Shown here in pieces: positions 1-7,368 of a stretch of 64,000 nucleotides of DNA. How positions within the stretch are numbered: the stretch's first letter is position 1; each line of letters begins with the position of its first letter. The notes beneath the pieces were generated by a model, which was given only the letters and a program-made list of their open reading frames with translations, searched no databases and had not been told where the DNA came from. The DNA comes from BOG-908 sp964242595 (GTDB lineage: Bacteria > Pseudomonadota > Alphaproteobacteria > Acetobacterales > Acetobacteraceae), in NCBI GenBank assembly GCA_964242595.1, contig CAXTBC010000006.1, positions 1 through 64,000 on the forward strand. Reading direction: 5' to 3'. Both the position numbers and the translations under genes were made by a program.

Positions 1-10
1 GCTGTAATCA

Positions 11-101
11 TAAGAAAAGAAAAGCCTTTCCGGCCTATCTAGGCCAGCCCCAAGTTTTTTGCTTCTTTTTTTCAAAAAAGAACTGCTTGCCTTGCCTTAC
101 C
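11..101. repeat. Family-A palindromic repeat
   Basis: This A/T-rich repeat lies in front of the DAHP synthase gene. The well-kept right arm contains ttttttgcttc, a T-run, then caaaaaagaactgcttgcc, which is the same arm found at about 1.6, 10.05, 11.2 and 7.3 kb. The left part is degenerate. The frame of the downstream gene happens to stay open through the arm, which would add a spurious Leu/Phe/Lys-rich N-terminus if the first start codon were chosen. Confidence 0.75.
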
Positions 102-121
102 CCGAATCCTACACGCGACAA

Positions 122-1492
122 ATGCAAGCCTGGACCCCCTCAACCTGGCGCGCCCACCCCATCAGCCAGGTGCCCACCTACCCGAACGCCGCCGCGCTCG
201 CGGCCGCCGAGGCGCGCCTGGCCGGCTACCCCCCGCTGGTGTTCGCCGGCGAGGCGCGGCGCCTGCGCGACTTGCTGGCCAAGGCGGCCGAGGGCCAGGC
301 CTTCGTGCTGCAGGGGGGCGACTGCGCCGAGAGCTTTTCGGACTTCAACGCCAACTCGGTGCGCGACACCTTCCGCGTGCTGCTGCAGATGGCCGTGGTG
401 CTGACGTTCGGGGCCACTGTGCCGGTGATCAAGATCGGCCGGATGGCGGGGCAGTTCGCCAAGCCCCGCTCCTCGGACACTGAAATGGTAGGCGGGCTGA
501 GCCTGCCCACCTACCGTGGCGACATGATCAACGGGCCGGAAACCACCGCGGCGGCGCGGGTGCCCGACCCGGCGCGGATGGAGACGGCGTATTTCCAGTC
601 CGCCGGCCGGATGAACCTGCTGCGCGCCTTTGCCAGCGGCGGCTACGCGGACCTCCACCAGGTGCACCGGTGGAACCTGGACTTCGTGGCGCGCTCCCCG
701 CTGGCCGCGCGCTACCAGGACCTCGCGACGCGTATCGACGAGACGCTGGGCTTCATGGCCGCGTGCGGCATCGGCAGCGGCAACACCGCGCAGATACGCG
801 AGACCGAGTTCTACACCAGCCACGAGGCGCTGCTGCTGCCCTACGAGCAGGCGCTGACCCGGGTGGATAGCACCAGCGGCGACTGGTATGGGTGCAGCGC
901 CAACTTCCTGTGGATCGGCGACCGCACGCGCCAGCCCGACGGCGCGCACGTGGAGTTCCTGCGCGGCGTGCGCAACCCGGTGGGCATCAAGCTGGGGCCC
1001 ACCACGCCGCCCGACGACCTGCTGCGCCTGCTCGACATCCTCAACCCCGGCGACGAGGCAGGGCGGATGACGCTGATCACCCGCATGGGCGCCGAACGCG
1101 TGCGCACGCACCTGGCGCCGCTGCTGCGCGCCGTACAGCGTGCCGGCCGCCGCGTGACCTGGCTGTGCGACCCGATGCACGGCAACACCATCAGCACCGC
1201 GGGCGGCGTGAAGACGCGCAGCTTCGACAGCATCCTGGCCGAACTGCGCGGCTTCTTCGACGTGTTCGCGGAGGCTGGCGCGCGGCCGGGCGGCGTGCAC
1301 GTGGAGATGACGGGCCAGCCGGTGACGGAGTGCGTGGGCGGCGCGCATCTGCTGACCGAGGCGGACCTGGCAAAGCGCTACGAGACGTTCTGTGATCCCC
1401 GGTTGAATGCGGAGCAGGCTTTGGAGCTGGCGTTCGTGGTGGCTGGGGAGTTGAAGGCGCGGCGGGCGGCTGGGGCGGCGCTTGCGGCTTAG
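122..1492 (+). CDS. aroG: Class II 3-deoxy-7-phosphoheptulonate (DAHP) synthase
   Basis: The product condenses phosphoenolpyruvate with erythrose 4-phosphate, the first step of the shikimate pathway, in the cytoplasm. At 456 residues it has the length of plant-type (class II) enzymes. Family signatures are QGGDCAESF (metal/active-site Cys), RMAGQFAKPRS, WIGDRTRQ, VRNPVGIKLGPT (PEP binding), DPMHGNT and HVEMTGQPVTEC. I chose the ATG that begins MQAWTPSTWRAHP because class II enzymes start with a W-x-P-x-S-W-R motif; the 21 in-frame codons upstream are translated repeat. No strong Shine-Dalgarno is visible. The gene stands alone, followed by a family-A repeat. Assignment is secure; the regulation is not visible. 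Confidence 0.95.
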   Translation: MQAWTPSTWRAHPISQVPTYPNAAALAAAEARLAGYPPLVFAGEARRLRDLLAKAAEGQAFVLQGGDCAESFSDFNANSVRDTFRVLLQMAVVLTFGATVPVIKIGRMAGQFAKPRSSDTEMVGGLSLPTYRGDMINGPETTAAARVPDPARMETAYFQSAGRMNLLRAFASGGYADLHQVHRWNLDFVARSPLAARYQDLATRIDETLGFMAACGIGSGNTAQIRETEFYTSHEALLLPYEQALTRVDSTSGDWYGCSANFLWIGDRTRQPDGAHVEFLRGVRNPVGIKLGPTTPPDDLLRLLDILNPGDEAGRMTLITRMGAERVRTHLAPLLRAVQRAGRRVTWLCDPMHGNTISTAGGVKTRSFDSILAELRGFFDVFAEAGARPGGVHVEMTGQPVTECVGGAHLLTEADLAKRYETFCDPRLNAEQALELAFVVAGELKARRAAGAALAA

Positions 1493-1500
1493 ACAGGATG

Positions 1501-1640
1501 TAAGGCCTTCTTTTTCGAGAAAAAGAAGCAAAAAGCTTTTATTGGCTCTGTCGCCGACGGTTGAAATATCACGGTTCCGCTTGGCATCTTCGACGGAGAA
1601 AAAGTTTTTTGGTTCTTTTCAAAAAAGAACTGCTTGCCTT
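1501..1640. repeat. Family-A palindromic repeat (complete, two arms)
   Basis: This is a complete copy. The left arm aaggccttctttttcgag continues into gaaaaagaagc and aaaaagctttt. About 60 unrelated bases follow, and then comes an inverted right arm with ttttttggttcttttc and aaaaaagaactgcttgcc. Each arm can fold on itself, and the two arms can also pair with each other. It fills the whole space between the DAHP synthase stop and the lrgA start. Confidence 0.85.
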
Positions 1641-1654
1641 ACCCTCGTCGAGCC

Positions 1655-2011
1655 ATGATTGCGGCCATCACGTCGCTTCTCGCGTGCCAGCTCCTCGGAG
1701 AAATCGTCTCCCAAGCGTTGCACTTGCCTGTGCCAGGACCGGTGCTGGGCATGGTGCTGCTGGCGGGACTGCTTGTCTGGCGCGGCAGGCTTTCGGCCGA
1801 GTTGGGGGCGGTGTCCGACTTCCTGTTGCGCCACCTCAGCCTGTTCTTCGTGCCGGCGGCGGTCGGAATCATCAATAACGGCGCGCGCATCGCGCACGAG
1901 TGGTGGCCGCTGAGCGTCGCGCTCGTGGTCTCCACCGCGCTGACCATCGCCGTTACCGCGCTGGTGTTCCAGGCTGTGGAGAGCCTCGTCGCGCGTGGCC
2001 GGCGCTCGTGA
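1655..2011 (+). CDS. lrgA: CidA/LrgA family holin-like membrane protein
   Basis: This 118-residue protein is almost entirely hydrophobic, with four predicted membrane segments and the conserved LPVPGPVLGM loop of the LrgA/CidA family near residues 28-37. The family is proposed to act like holins and to modulate murein hydrolase export together with LrgB. The ATG giving MIAAITSLL is preferred to an upstream TTG that lies in the repeat. The stop overlaps the lrgB start (GTGA), so the two genes are translationally coupled. Whether it behaves as LrgA (anti-lysis) or CidA (pro-lysis) cannot be told from sequence. Confidence 0.85.
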   Translation: MIAAITSLLACQLLGEIVSQALHLPVPGPVLGMVLLAGLLVWRGRLSAELGAVSDFLLRHLSLFFVPAAVGIINNGARIAHEWWPLSVALVVSTALTIAVTALVFQAVESLVARGRRS

Positions 2012-2742
2012 TCTACTCCGGCCACGCGACCATCGTGTATGTGTGGGTGTACCTGCATACCCAACCGTTGCTATGGCTGACGGCTACGTTGGCGGCCTAT
2101 GCGTTGGGCGCCGCGCTGCACGAACGCGCCGGGCGGACGCCGCTGGTGAACGCCGTCGCTATCGCGGTGGCGCTGCTGGTGGTGCTGCTGCTGGGCACCG
2201 GCACCAGCTACGCCACGTATTTCGACGGCGCGAAGTTCGTGCATTTCCTGTTGGGCCCGGCCACGGTGGCCTTGGCCATCCCGCTGTTCCGCAACCGGCT
2301 GGTGGTGGCGCGTGCGGTGGTGCCGGTGGCCGCCGCGTTGCTGGCTGGCGCGCTGACGGCCGCCGGCTCTGCCATGGCAATCGCCTGGGCGCTGGGCGCC
2401 TCACGCGAAACCATGCTGTCGCTGGCGCCGAAATCTGTGACCACGCCGATCGCCATGGCGGTGTCCGAACGGATCGGCGGCGCGCCTTCGCTGACGGCGG
2501 TGCTGGTGATCCTGACGGGCATCGTGGGCGCGGTGGTCGCGACACCGTTGCTGAACCTGTTGGGCGTGCGGGACTGGCGGGCGCGCGGGTTCGCCGTGGG
2601 TCTGGCCGCGCATGGGCTGGGTACGGCGCGGGCGTTCCAGGTGGACCAGCTGGCGGGCACGTTCGCGGGGATCGCCGTGGGGTTGAACGGCATTGCTACG
2701 GCCGTGCTGGTGCCGGGTCTGGTAGAGCTGCTGAAGGTGTAG
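2008..2742 (+). CDS. lrgB: LrgB family membrane protein
   Basis: This 244-residue polytopic protein is the LrgB/CidB partner of the preceding gene. The LrgB signature region is clear: LAPKSVTTPIAMAVSERIGG around residues 140-160, followed by GLAAHGLGTARAF. The start is the GTG inside the GTGA overlap with lrgA, which gives MIYSGHATIVYVWVYLHTQ (GTG read as Met) and the usual family length. Related pairs in plants and bacteria have been linked to glycolate or pyruvate transport as well as to autolysis control, so the substrate is left open. Confidence 0.85.
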   Translation: MIYSGHATIVYVWVYLHTQPLLWLTATLAAYALGAALHERAGRTPLVNAVAIAVALLVVLLLGTGTSYATYFDGAKFVHFLLGPATVALAIPLFRNRLVVARAVVPVAAALLAGALTAAGSAMAIAWALGASRETMLSLAPKSVTTPIAMAVSERIGGAPSLTAVLVILTGIVGAVVATPLLNLLGVRDWRARGFAVGLAAHGLGTARAFQVDQLAGTFAGIAVGLNGIATAVLVPGLVELLKV

Positions 2743-2994
2743 GGAAGACAGCCCTTCTCCTGTAAAAACGAGGAATGTCTGTTCCAATGCTCCCTAGCGC
2801 GCATTTCATTGGGGGACGACACGTTGATCGGGCGGAAGAGCACGCGACAGTGCTGGAGCGCAGTCTAGACTTGTCGCGATTGTTATGTTTCGCCATGTTA
2901 TGGCGTCGGTCGTCATTCACTCTAGCCGTTTGCTACGGTTTCGCTGGCATATCGTTTGCTCTTGACGATCCTGAAGCAATCTAGGGTCAGCATC

Positions 2995-3885
2995 ATGAGC
3001 ACACTCAGGCGCGTCACCGGAAAGATCGCGCGGTCGCCAGGATGGCGGGTCTTCCTGTTCCTGGCGATGATAGCTGTGCCTGCCGCCGCCATCCAGGTCG
3101 CGTTGGTGCGTTTCCACCTGAAGCCGGACGGCGAGGTGACGCCTGGGTTCCTGATCGGCGGTGAACTCGCCTCGGTGCTTCTCATCCTGGGCGCGACTGC
3201 GGTGATGGGCCGGCTGGAGGGGCGCAGCGGGCTCTCCTACGGCCTGGCCGGCGCGCGGCCTTTCAGCGACCTGACGGCTGGCGCCGTCGGCGGGTTCATC
3301 AGCCTGACCGTGTTGGTCGGCGTGCTGAGCGCAGGCCGGTTCCTCCTGTTCGACGGCGTGATGCTGCGTGCGCCGCAGGCGGCGGTGTACGGCGTGACGT
3401 GGCTGTTCGCGTTTCTTCTGGTTGGCATGGCCGAGGAGACGATATTCCGCGGCTACCTTCAGACGTCGCTGTCGCGCTGGCTTGGGTTCTGGAAGGCCGC
3501 TGCCGTGCTGTCGGTGGTGTTCGCGCTGGTGCACCTTGGCAATCGCGGAGAGACGGTGCTGGGGCTGATCCAGGTGGTTGTGGCGGGGTTGCTGTTTTGC
3601 GTGCTGCTGCGGGTGAGCGGCTCGCTTTGGCTGGGGATCGGCTTTCATGCGACGTGGGACTGGTCGCAATCCTATGTCTACGGCGTGGCCGACAGCGCGC
3701 TGATGTTCAGGGGACACCTGATGAACAGTCACCCAGCCGGCAACCTCTGGCTGAGCGGCGGCAGTGCCGGGCCGGAGGGGAGCGCGCTGGCGCCGGTCGG
3801 TTTCGTGCTGTGCCCGCTGTTGCTCATTTTCATATGGTGGGCTGCGCGCAGAAGGGTTTCGCTGCCGCACGTTGCACGCGGCTAA
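2995..3885 (+). CDS. CPBP family intramembrane metalloprotease
   Basis: The 296-residue product has about eight membrane segments. It carries the three CPBP (Rce1/Abi) motifs: EExxxR as AEETIFRG near residues 147-152, FxxxH as FALVH near 176-180, and HxxxD as HATWD near 218-222. These residues form the glutamate/histidine active site inside the membrane. The ATG starting MSTLRRV is chosen over an upstream TTG because it directly precedes a basic N-terminus and the first membrane helix. Family members process membrane proteins or CAAX-like peptides; the substrate here is unknown. The gene is single and is followed by a family-B repeat. Confidence 0.85.
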   Translation: MSTLRRVTGKIARSPGWRVFLFLAMIAVPAAAIQVALVRFHLKPDGEVTPGFLIGGELASVLLILGATAVMGRLEGRSGLSYGLAGARPFSDLTAGAVGGFISLTVLVGVLSAGRFLLFDGVMLRAPQAAVYGVTWLFAFLLVGMAEETIFRGYLQTSLSRWLGFWKAAAVLSVVFALVHLGNRGETVLGLIQVVVAGLLFCVLLRVSGSLWLGIGFHATWDWSQSYVYGVADSALMFRGHLMNSHPAGNLWLSGGSAGPEGSALAPVGFVLCPLLLIFIWWAARRRVSLPHVARG

Positions 3886-3951
3886 GGTCGATCGCAGCGG
3901 CGTCCATCCTCCGATGCGCTTCGGTCGTCACCTGAAAGGTTGACCCTTCAA

Positions 3952-4084
3952 GAAGGCCAGGGGCTCTGCCCCTGGACCCCGCTTAGGACAAGTCCTTAGA
4001 ACCTGTCTGTAAGAGATCCTAAACAAATGGGGGTCTGGGGCCTCGAAGCCCCAGCGGGGTTTGGGGCAGAGCCCCATGCTTGCC
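3952..4084. repeat. Family-B palindromic repeat, convergent junction
   Basis: This G/C-rich element has three potential hairpins: ccaggggctctgcccctgg, the palindrome aggacaagtcct, and the long stem ggggcctcgaagcccc with the adjacent ggggcagagcccc. It lies between the CPBP gene and the ester hydrolase gene, which face each other, so it could terminate transcription from both sides. Confidence 0.85.
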
Positions 4085-4178
4085 CACAGGTCAGGATGAT
4101 TCAGTTTGTTGGTGTCATTCGCAGTTCGAGCGCGCCGCAGCCGAACTCGTCGTAGCCGTCCGGCAGCGCCGCCGGCTA

Positions 4179-6098
4179 TCAGTTCTGCACGACCGGCAGG
4201 TCGATGAAGCTGGTGGCCTGGCCAGCATCGAACACCTTGATCGTGGCGCGCTTGTAGTCGGTGGGCTTGGCGAAAAAGATGTTCTTGACGAAGGTTTGCG
4301 GGTTGCGGTCGTAGAGTGGGAACCAGCTGGACTGGACCTGCACCATCACGCGGTGGCCAGGCAGGAAGACGTGGTTGGCCGTCGGCAGGGCGAACTTGAT
4401 GGTCTGCTTCTGGTCGGACGGCATGGCTTCGGGCTTGGACGGGTCGTTGCGGTAACGTGCGCGGATGATGTCGGCGGAAACCATGAGCTGGTAGCCGCCC
4501 ATCTTCGCATCTCGCCCGTCCTGGTCGGGGTAGACGTCGATCAGCTTGACCACGAAATCGCCGTCCGTGCCGGTGGTCGACGCTTGCAGGTTGGCTATCG
4601 GTTGCCCGGCGATCCTGAGCGGCGCGGTCAGCACGGGTCCGGTGTAGCTCAGCACGTCGGTGCGGCTGGCAGCATCGCGCTGGTCGCTCGTGAGCCAGGT
4701 CTGCCAGCTATGCTCGCCGTCCTCGCCCTCGATGTGCACCGGGCGCGGCAGGTAGGGAACAGGATGCTGAGGGTCTGAAAGGTAGCTGTCGAAACCGGGC
4801 ACCGTGGCGGTCGGCGTCGTGGTGGACAGCTTGAAACCCGGCTGCAGGTAGAACGGCGTACGGTCGATCCGGCAGCCGTCGTCGCAGCCGGACGGCCAGG
4901 CTTTCAGGCCGAGCCACGCGTTCGTGCCGGTCTCGAACGCTTCCACAGACGACAGGCCCAAAGGCGGTTCCTCGTCCTTCAGGTAGTGGTCCAGGAACGG
5001 GCGGAGGATGTGGGCACGGAAATAGGCAGCCGTGTCGCTGTCGAAGGCGATGTTGCCCACCGCCGAGCCGTCCAGCCGTTCCTGATGATGGAACCAGGGG
5101 CCCAGGACCAGGAACAGCTTGTTGTCGGCATCGTGCGGTTTCATCGCGGTCCAGACGGCTATGTTGCCGTAGATGTCCTCCTGGTCCCACAGGGAATGCA
5201 CCAGCATGGTGGGCACCTTGATGCCTTCCGCAATCAGCAGCTTGTCGACCGCTTGGCCTTGCCAGAACGCGTCGTAGGCCGGGTGGAACATCAGCTTGGC
5301 GGCGAAGCCCGTCTGGTCCAGGCCGTGCAGCTTGGCCATGTCGCCGGCCGAGCCGGCGGACAGCCAGGTATCGTAATCGTCGTAGTAGTCGCTCCACCAT
5401 TTCTGCGTGCTGCCGCGCGTGGCTTCCTGGTCGTGCACGTAGACCAGGCTGCTCTGCCGGAAAGCGCCGTTGTGGAACCAGTCGTCACCGCGCCAGCCAT
5501 CCACCATGGCGTTGATCGGCACCGCCGCGCGCAGCGCCGGGTGCGGGTGGAACAGCGCCATCAGCGAGGTGAAGCCGTCGTACGAGATGCCGAGGATGCC
5601 GACGCGGCCGTTGCTCTCGGGCGTGTTGTGCACCAGCCAGTCTATGGTGTCGTAGGTGTCGGTGGAATGGTCCACATCGGTGCTGTTGAGCGGGCCGCGC
5701 AGCGGGCGCGTCATCACGTAATCGCCCTCGCTGCCGTGCTTGCCGCGCACGTCCTGGATGACGCGGATGTAGTTGTGGTGTTCAACCAGGTCGTCGGCCA
5801 CGTCGTGGTTGCCGATGACCTCGCTGAGGTGCGCGCTACTGACGTCGCCGAATCGCTCGGCCGCGCCGTAGGGCGTGCGGCTGAGCAGGATAGGGGCGTG
5901 CGCGGCGCCACGCGGGATGACGATGACGGTGTGCAGCTTCACCCCGTCCCGCATCGGGATCATCGCGGTGCGCATGACGTAGTCGAAGGTTTCCGTATGC
6001 GGCGTGAAGGTTGCCGGCGTCTCGCTTGAAAGCGGCTGCAGTTGCGGCGCGGCGGCGGCGAGGATCAGGGCAGCGGTGGCGAGAAGGATACGTTTCAT
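4179..6098 (-). CDS. CocE/NonD family hydrolase, alpha-amino-acid ester hydrolase-like
   Basis: The 639-residue protein begins with a probable signal peptide (MKRILLATAALILAAAAP), so it is likely periplasmic. The alpha/beta-hydrolase core carries the nucleophile motif GISYDG (Ser near 172), an acid in WDQED (about 305) and His in GPWFHHQ (about 337). The C-terminal third is the jelly-roll domain of the X-Pro dipeptidyl-peptidase/CocE family. The N-terminal stretch MRDGVKLHTVIVIP and RTPYGAAER closely resembles the Acetobacter alpha-amino-acid ester hydrolases, which cleave and transfer alpha-amino acyl groups on beta-lactams. The natural substrate is unknown. The start is set by the signal peptide. 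Confidence 0.85.
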   Translation of the reverse strand: MKRILLATAALILAAAAPQLQPLSSETPATFTPHTETFDYVMRTAMIPMRDGVKLHTVIVIPRGAAHAPILLSRTPYGAAERFGDVSSAHLSEVIGNHDVADDLVEHHNYIRVIQDVRGKHGSEGDYVMTRPLRGPLNSTDVDHSTDTYDTIDWLVHNTPESNGRVGILGISYDGFTSLMALFHPHPALRAAVPINAMVDGWRGDDWFHNGAFRQSSLVYVHDQEATRGSTQKWWSDYYDDYDTWLSAGSAGDMAKLHGLDQTGFAAKLMFHPAYDAFWQGQAVDKLLIAEGIKVPTMLVHSLWDQEDIYGNIAVWTAMKPHDADNKLFLVLGPWFHHQERLDGSAVGNIAFDSDTAAYFRAHILRPFLDHYLKDEEPPLGLSSVEAFETGTNAWLGLKAWPSGCDDGCRIDRTPFYLQPGFKLSTTTPTATVPGFDSYLSDPQHPVPYLPRPVHIEGEDGEHSWQTWLTSDQRDAASRTDVLSYTGPVLTAPLRIAGQPIANLQASTTGTDGDFVVKLIDVYPDQDGRDAKMGGYQLMVSADIIRARYRNDPSKPEAMPSDQKQTIKFALPTANHVFLPGHRVMVQVQSSWFPLYDRNPQTFVKNIFFAKPTDYKRATIKVFDAGQATSFIDLPVVQN

Positions 6099-6115
6099 GT
6101 CCGGTCCGTTCAATG

Positions 6116-6150
6116 GGAAGGCAAGCAAGCGGTTCTTTTTTTAAAATACC
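6116..6150. repeat. Degenerate family-A arm
   Basis: The short stretch gcaagcaagcggttc followed by a T-run and aaaat matches the outer end of a family-A arm but has lost the inner hairpin. It sits just upstream of the ester hydrolase start. Confidence 0.45.
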
Positions 6151-6226
6151 AAAATCGTTTGACCCGCTGCCGCGCGTTGGCCGACTAAAATCTTCTGCAG
6201 TAATGGCCGAAACGCCTGACGTGGGC

Positions 6227-6335
6227 AGCAAGCATGGGGCTCCACCCCAAACCCCGCTGGGGCCTCGAGGCCCCAGACCCCCATCTGATTATGAATTCCT
6301 ACAAACAGGCTGTAAGAACTTGTCCTTAGCGTGCC
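6227..6335. repeat. Family-B palindromic repeat (right arm lost)
   Basis: The left part is intact: agcaagcatggggct, then ccccgctggggcctcgaggc and a C-run. The middle ttgtccttagcg is recognisable, but the ccaggggc hairpin that normally ends the element is missing. It lies downstream of ridA and upstream of the ester hydrolase gene. Confidence 0.7.
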
Positions 6336-6381
6336 GGCGCTGCTGGCGCCATTGGTTCGAGCCTGCGGCGCCGGGGGCAGA

Positions 6382-6431
6382 GTTCCTGGCCTTGCTCAAG
6401 AGGCCAGTTCCTGGCCTTGCTCAAGAGGCAA
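6382..6431. repeat. 25-bp direct repeat, two copies
   Basis: Two abutting copies of a 25-bp unit (gttcctggccttgctcaaga plus aggcc/aggca) lie just beyond the ridA stop codon. The unit resembles the ccaggggc...ggcctt end of family-B elements, so this may be a rearranged remnant of the missing right arm next door. Confidence 0.6.
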
Positions 6432-6436
6432 CAGCC

Positions 6437-6904
6437 TCAATCGATCTCGAACATCCCCTCGATCTCCACCGGCGCATCCAACGGCAGCGACGCCACGCCC
6501 ACCGTTGCGCGCGCATGCCGTCCCGCCTCGCCGAATATCTCCACCGCAAGGTCCGAGGCGCCGTTCATCACCGCGGGATGACGGGCGAACTCAGGGCCGC
6601 AGGCGATGAACCCGCCCAGGCGCACCACGCGGGCTACGCGGTCCAGGTCGCCGTCACAGGCGGTGCTGAGGTGGGCGAGCACGTTGAGCAGGCAGTGCCG
6701 CGCGGCTTGCATGCCGTCCGTCTCGCTGACCGCGCCGCCGAGCTTGCCGGTCCAGCCGGGCTTGCCGTCTTTCATGGGAAGCTGTCCGGAGACGACGACG
6801 AGGTTGCCGGTGATCACGTACGGCACGTACGTGGCGACGGGCGGTTGGGCGGGCGGGAGCATGATGCCGAGTTCGGCGAGCCGGGCTGCGATGCGTCCGT
6901 TCAT
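6437..6904 (-). CDS. ridA: RidA family (YjgF/YER057c/UK114) protein
   Basis: The 155-residue product belongs to the RidA family, whose members deaminate reactive enamine/imine intermediates released by PLP enzymes. The conserved block RHARATVGVASLPLDAPVEIEGMFEI near the C-terminus contains the catalytic Arg; GNLVVVSGQLP near residues 30-50 is the typical first half. At about 155 residues it is the longer form of the family (128-aa forms lack the N-terminal LAELGIMLPP helix). The ATG giving MNGRIAARL is chosen; upstream codons are not conserved in type. Confidence 0.88.
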   Translation of the reverse strand: MNGRIAARLAELGIMLPPAQPPVATYVPYVITGNLVVVSGQLPMKDGKPGWTGKLGGAVSETDGMQAARHCLLNVLAHLSTACDGDLDRVARVVRLGGFIACGPEFARHPAVMNGASDLAVEIFGEAGRHARATVGVASLPLDAPVEIEGMFEID

Positions 6905-7324
6905 GTGTCGTCTCCTGGGATGCAGAACAGCTTTCGCCGCTTCGGTTGCTCGGCGCAAGCGCTGCGGCGGTTGATATGGCCGCTATCGGGCGAACCAGCA
7001 GGCTTGCACGACAAAGTTGGGGTTTTCTCAACGCCAGCCGAATCGATAAGCCTACTTGTTTGTGAAGAACCTTTGTGACGGGGTCGTGCGAGCGCGTTGC
7101 CAATCCCGACTTCTCACAAACGTGCATCCCGACAGGCCTGAAATCCGTGTCGGGCGTTCCGTTCACGCGTTCGCCCATGACTTTACGGCGCAGCAAAGCA
7201 TCCTGCGGTTCTGACGACACAAACATGTCGTTGAGCTGTCCAACACCGGAACCGGCGAACTCGGCCTGACGCCACAACGACACCGTGCAGAACAGCTCAA
7301 CAGCTGCCGCCAGTCCACAGTCAG
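6905..7324. other. Gene-free stretch between ABC exporter and ridA
   Basis: About 420 bases without a supportable gene. Short open frames exist on both strands but none has a recognisable domain or a ribosome-binding site. The promoter of ridA must lie at the left edge of this stretch. Confidence 0.5.
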
Positions 7325-7368
7325 CAAAAGCTTTTTGGTTCTTTTCTCGAAAAAGAACTGCTTGCTTC
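7325..7368. repeat. Family-A half element abutting a stop codon
   Basis: A single arm (caaaagctttttggttcttt, then tctcgaaaaagaactgcttgc) touches the stop codon of the ABC exporter gene on its downstream side. No second arm is present. Confidence 0.75.

Noticed and set aside
6905..7368. Small gene between ridA and the ABC exporter
   Set aside because: Open frames on both strands lack ribosome-binding sites and recognisable motifs, and the minus-strand frame runs into a repeat.
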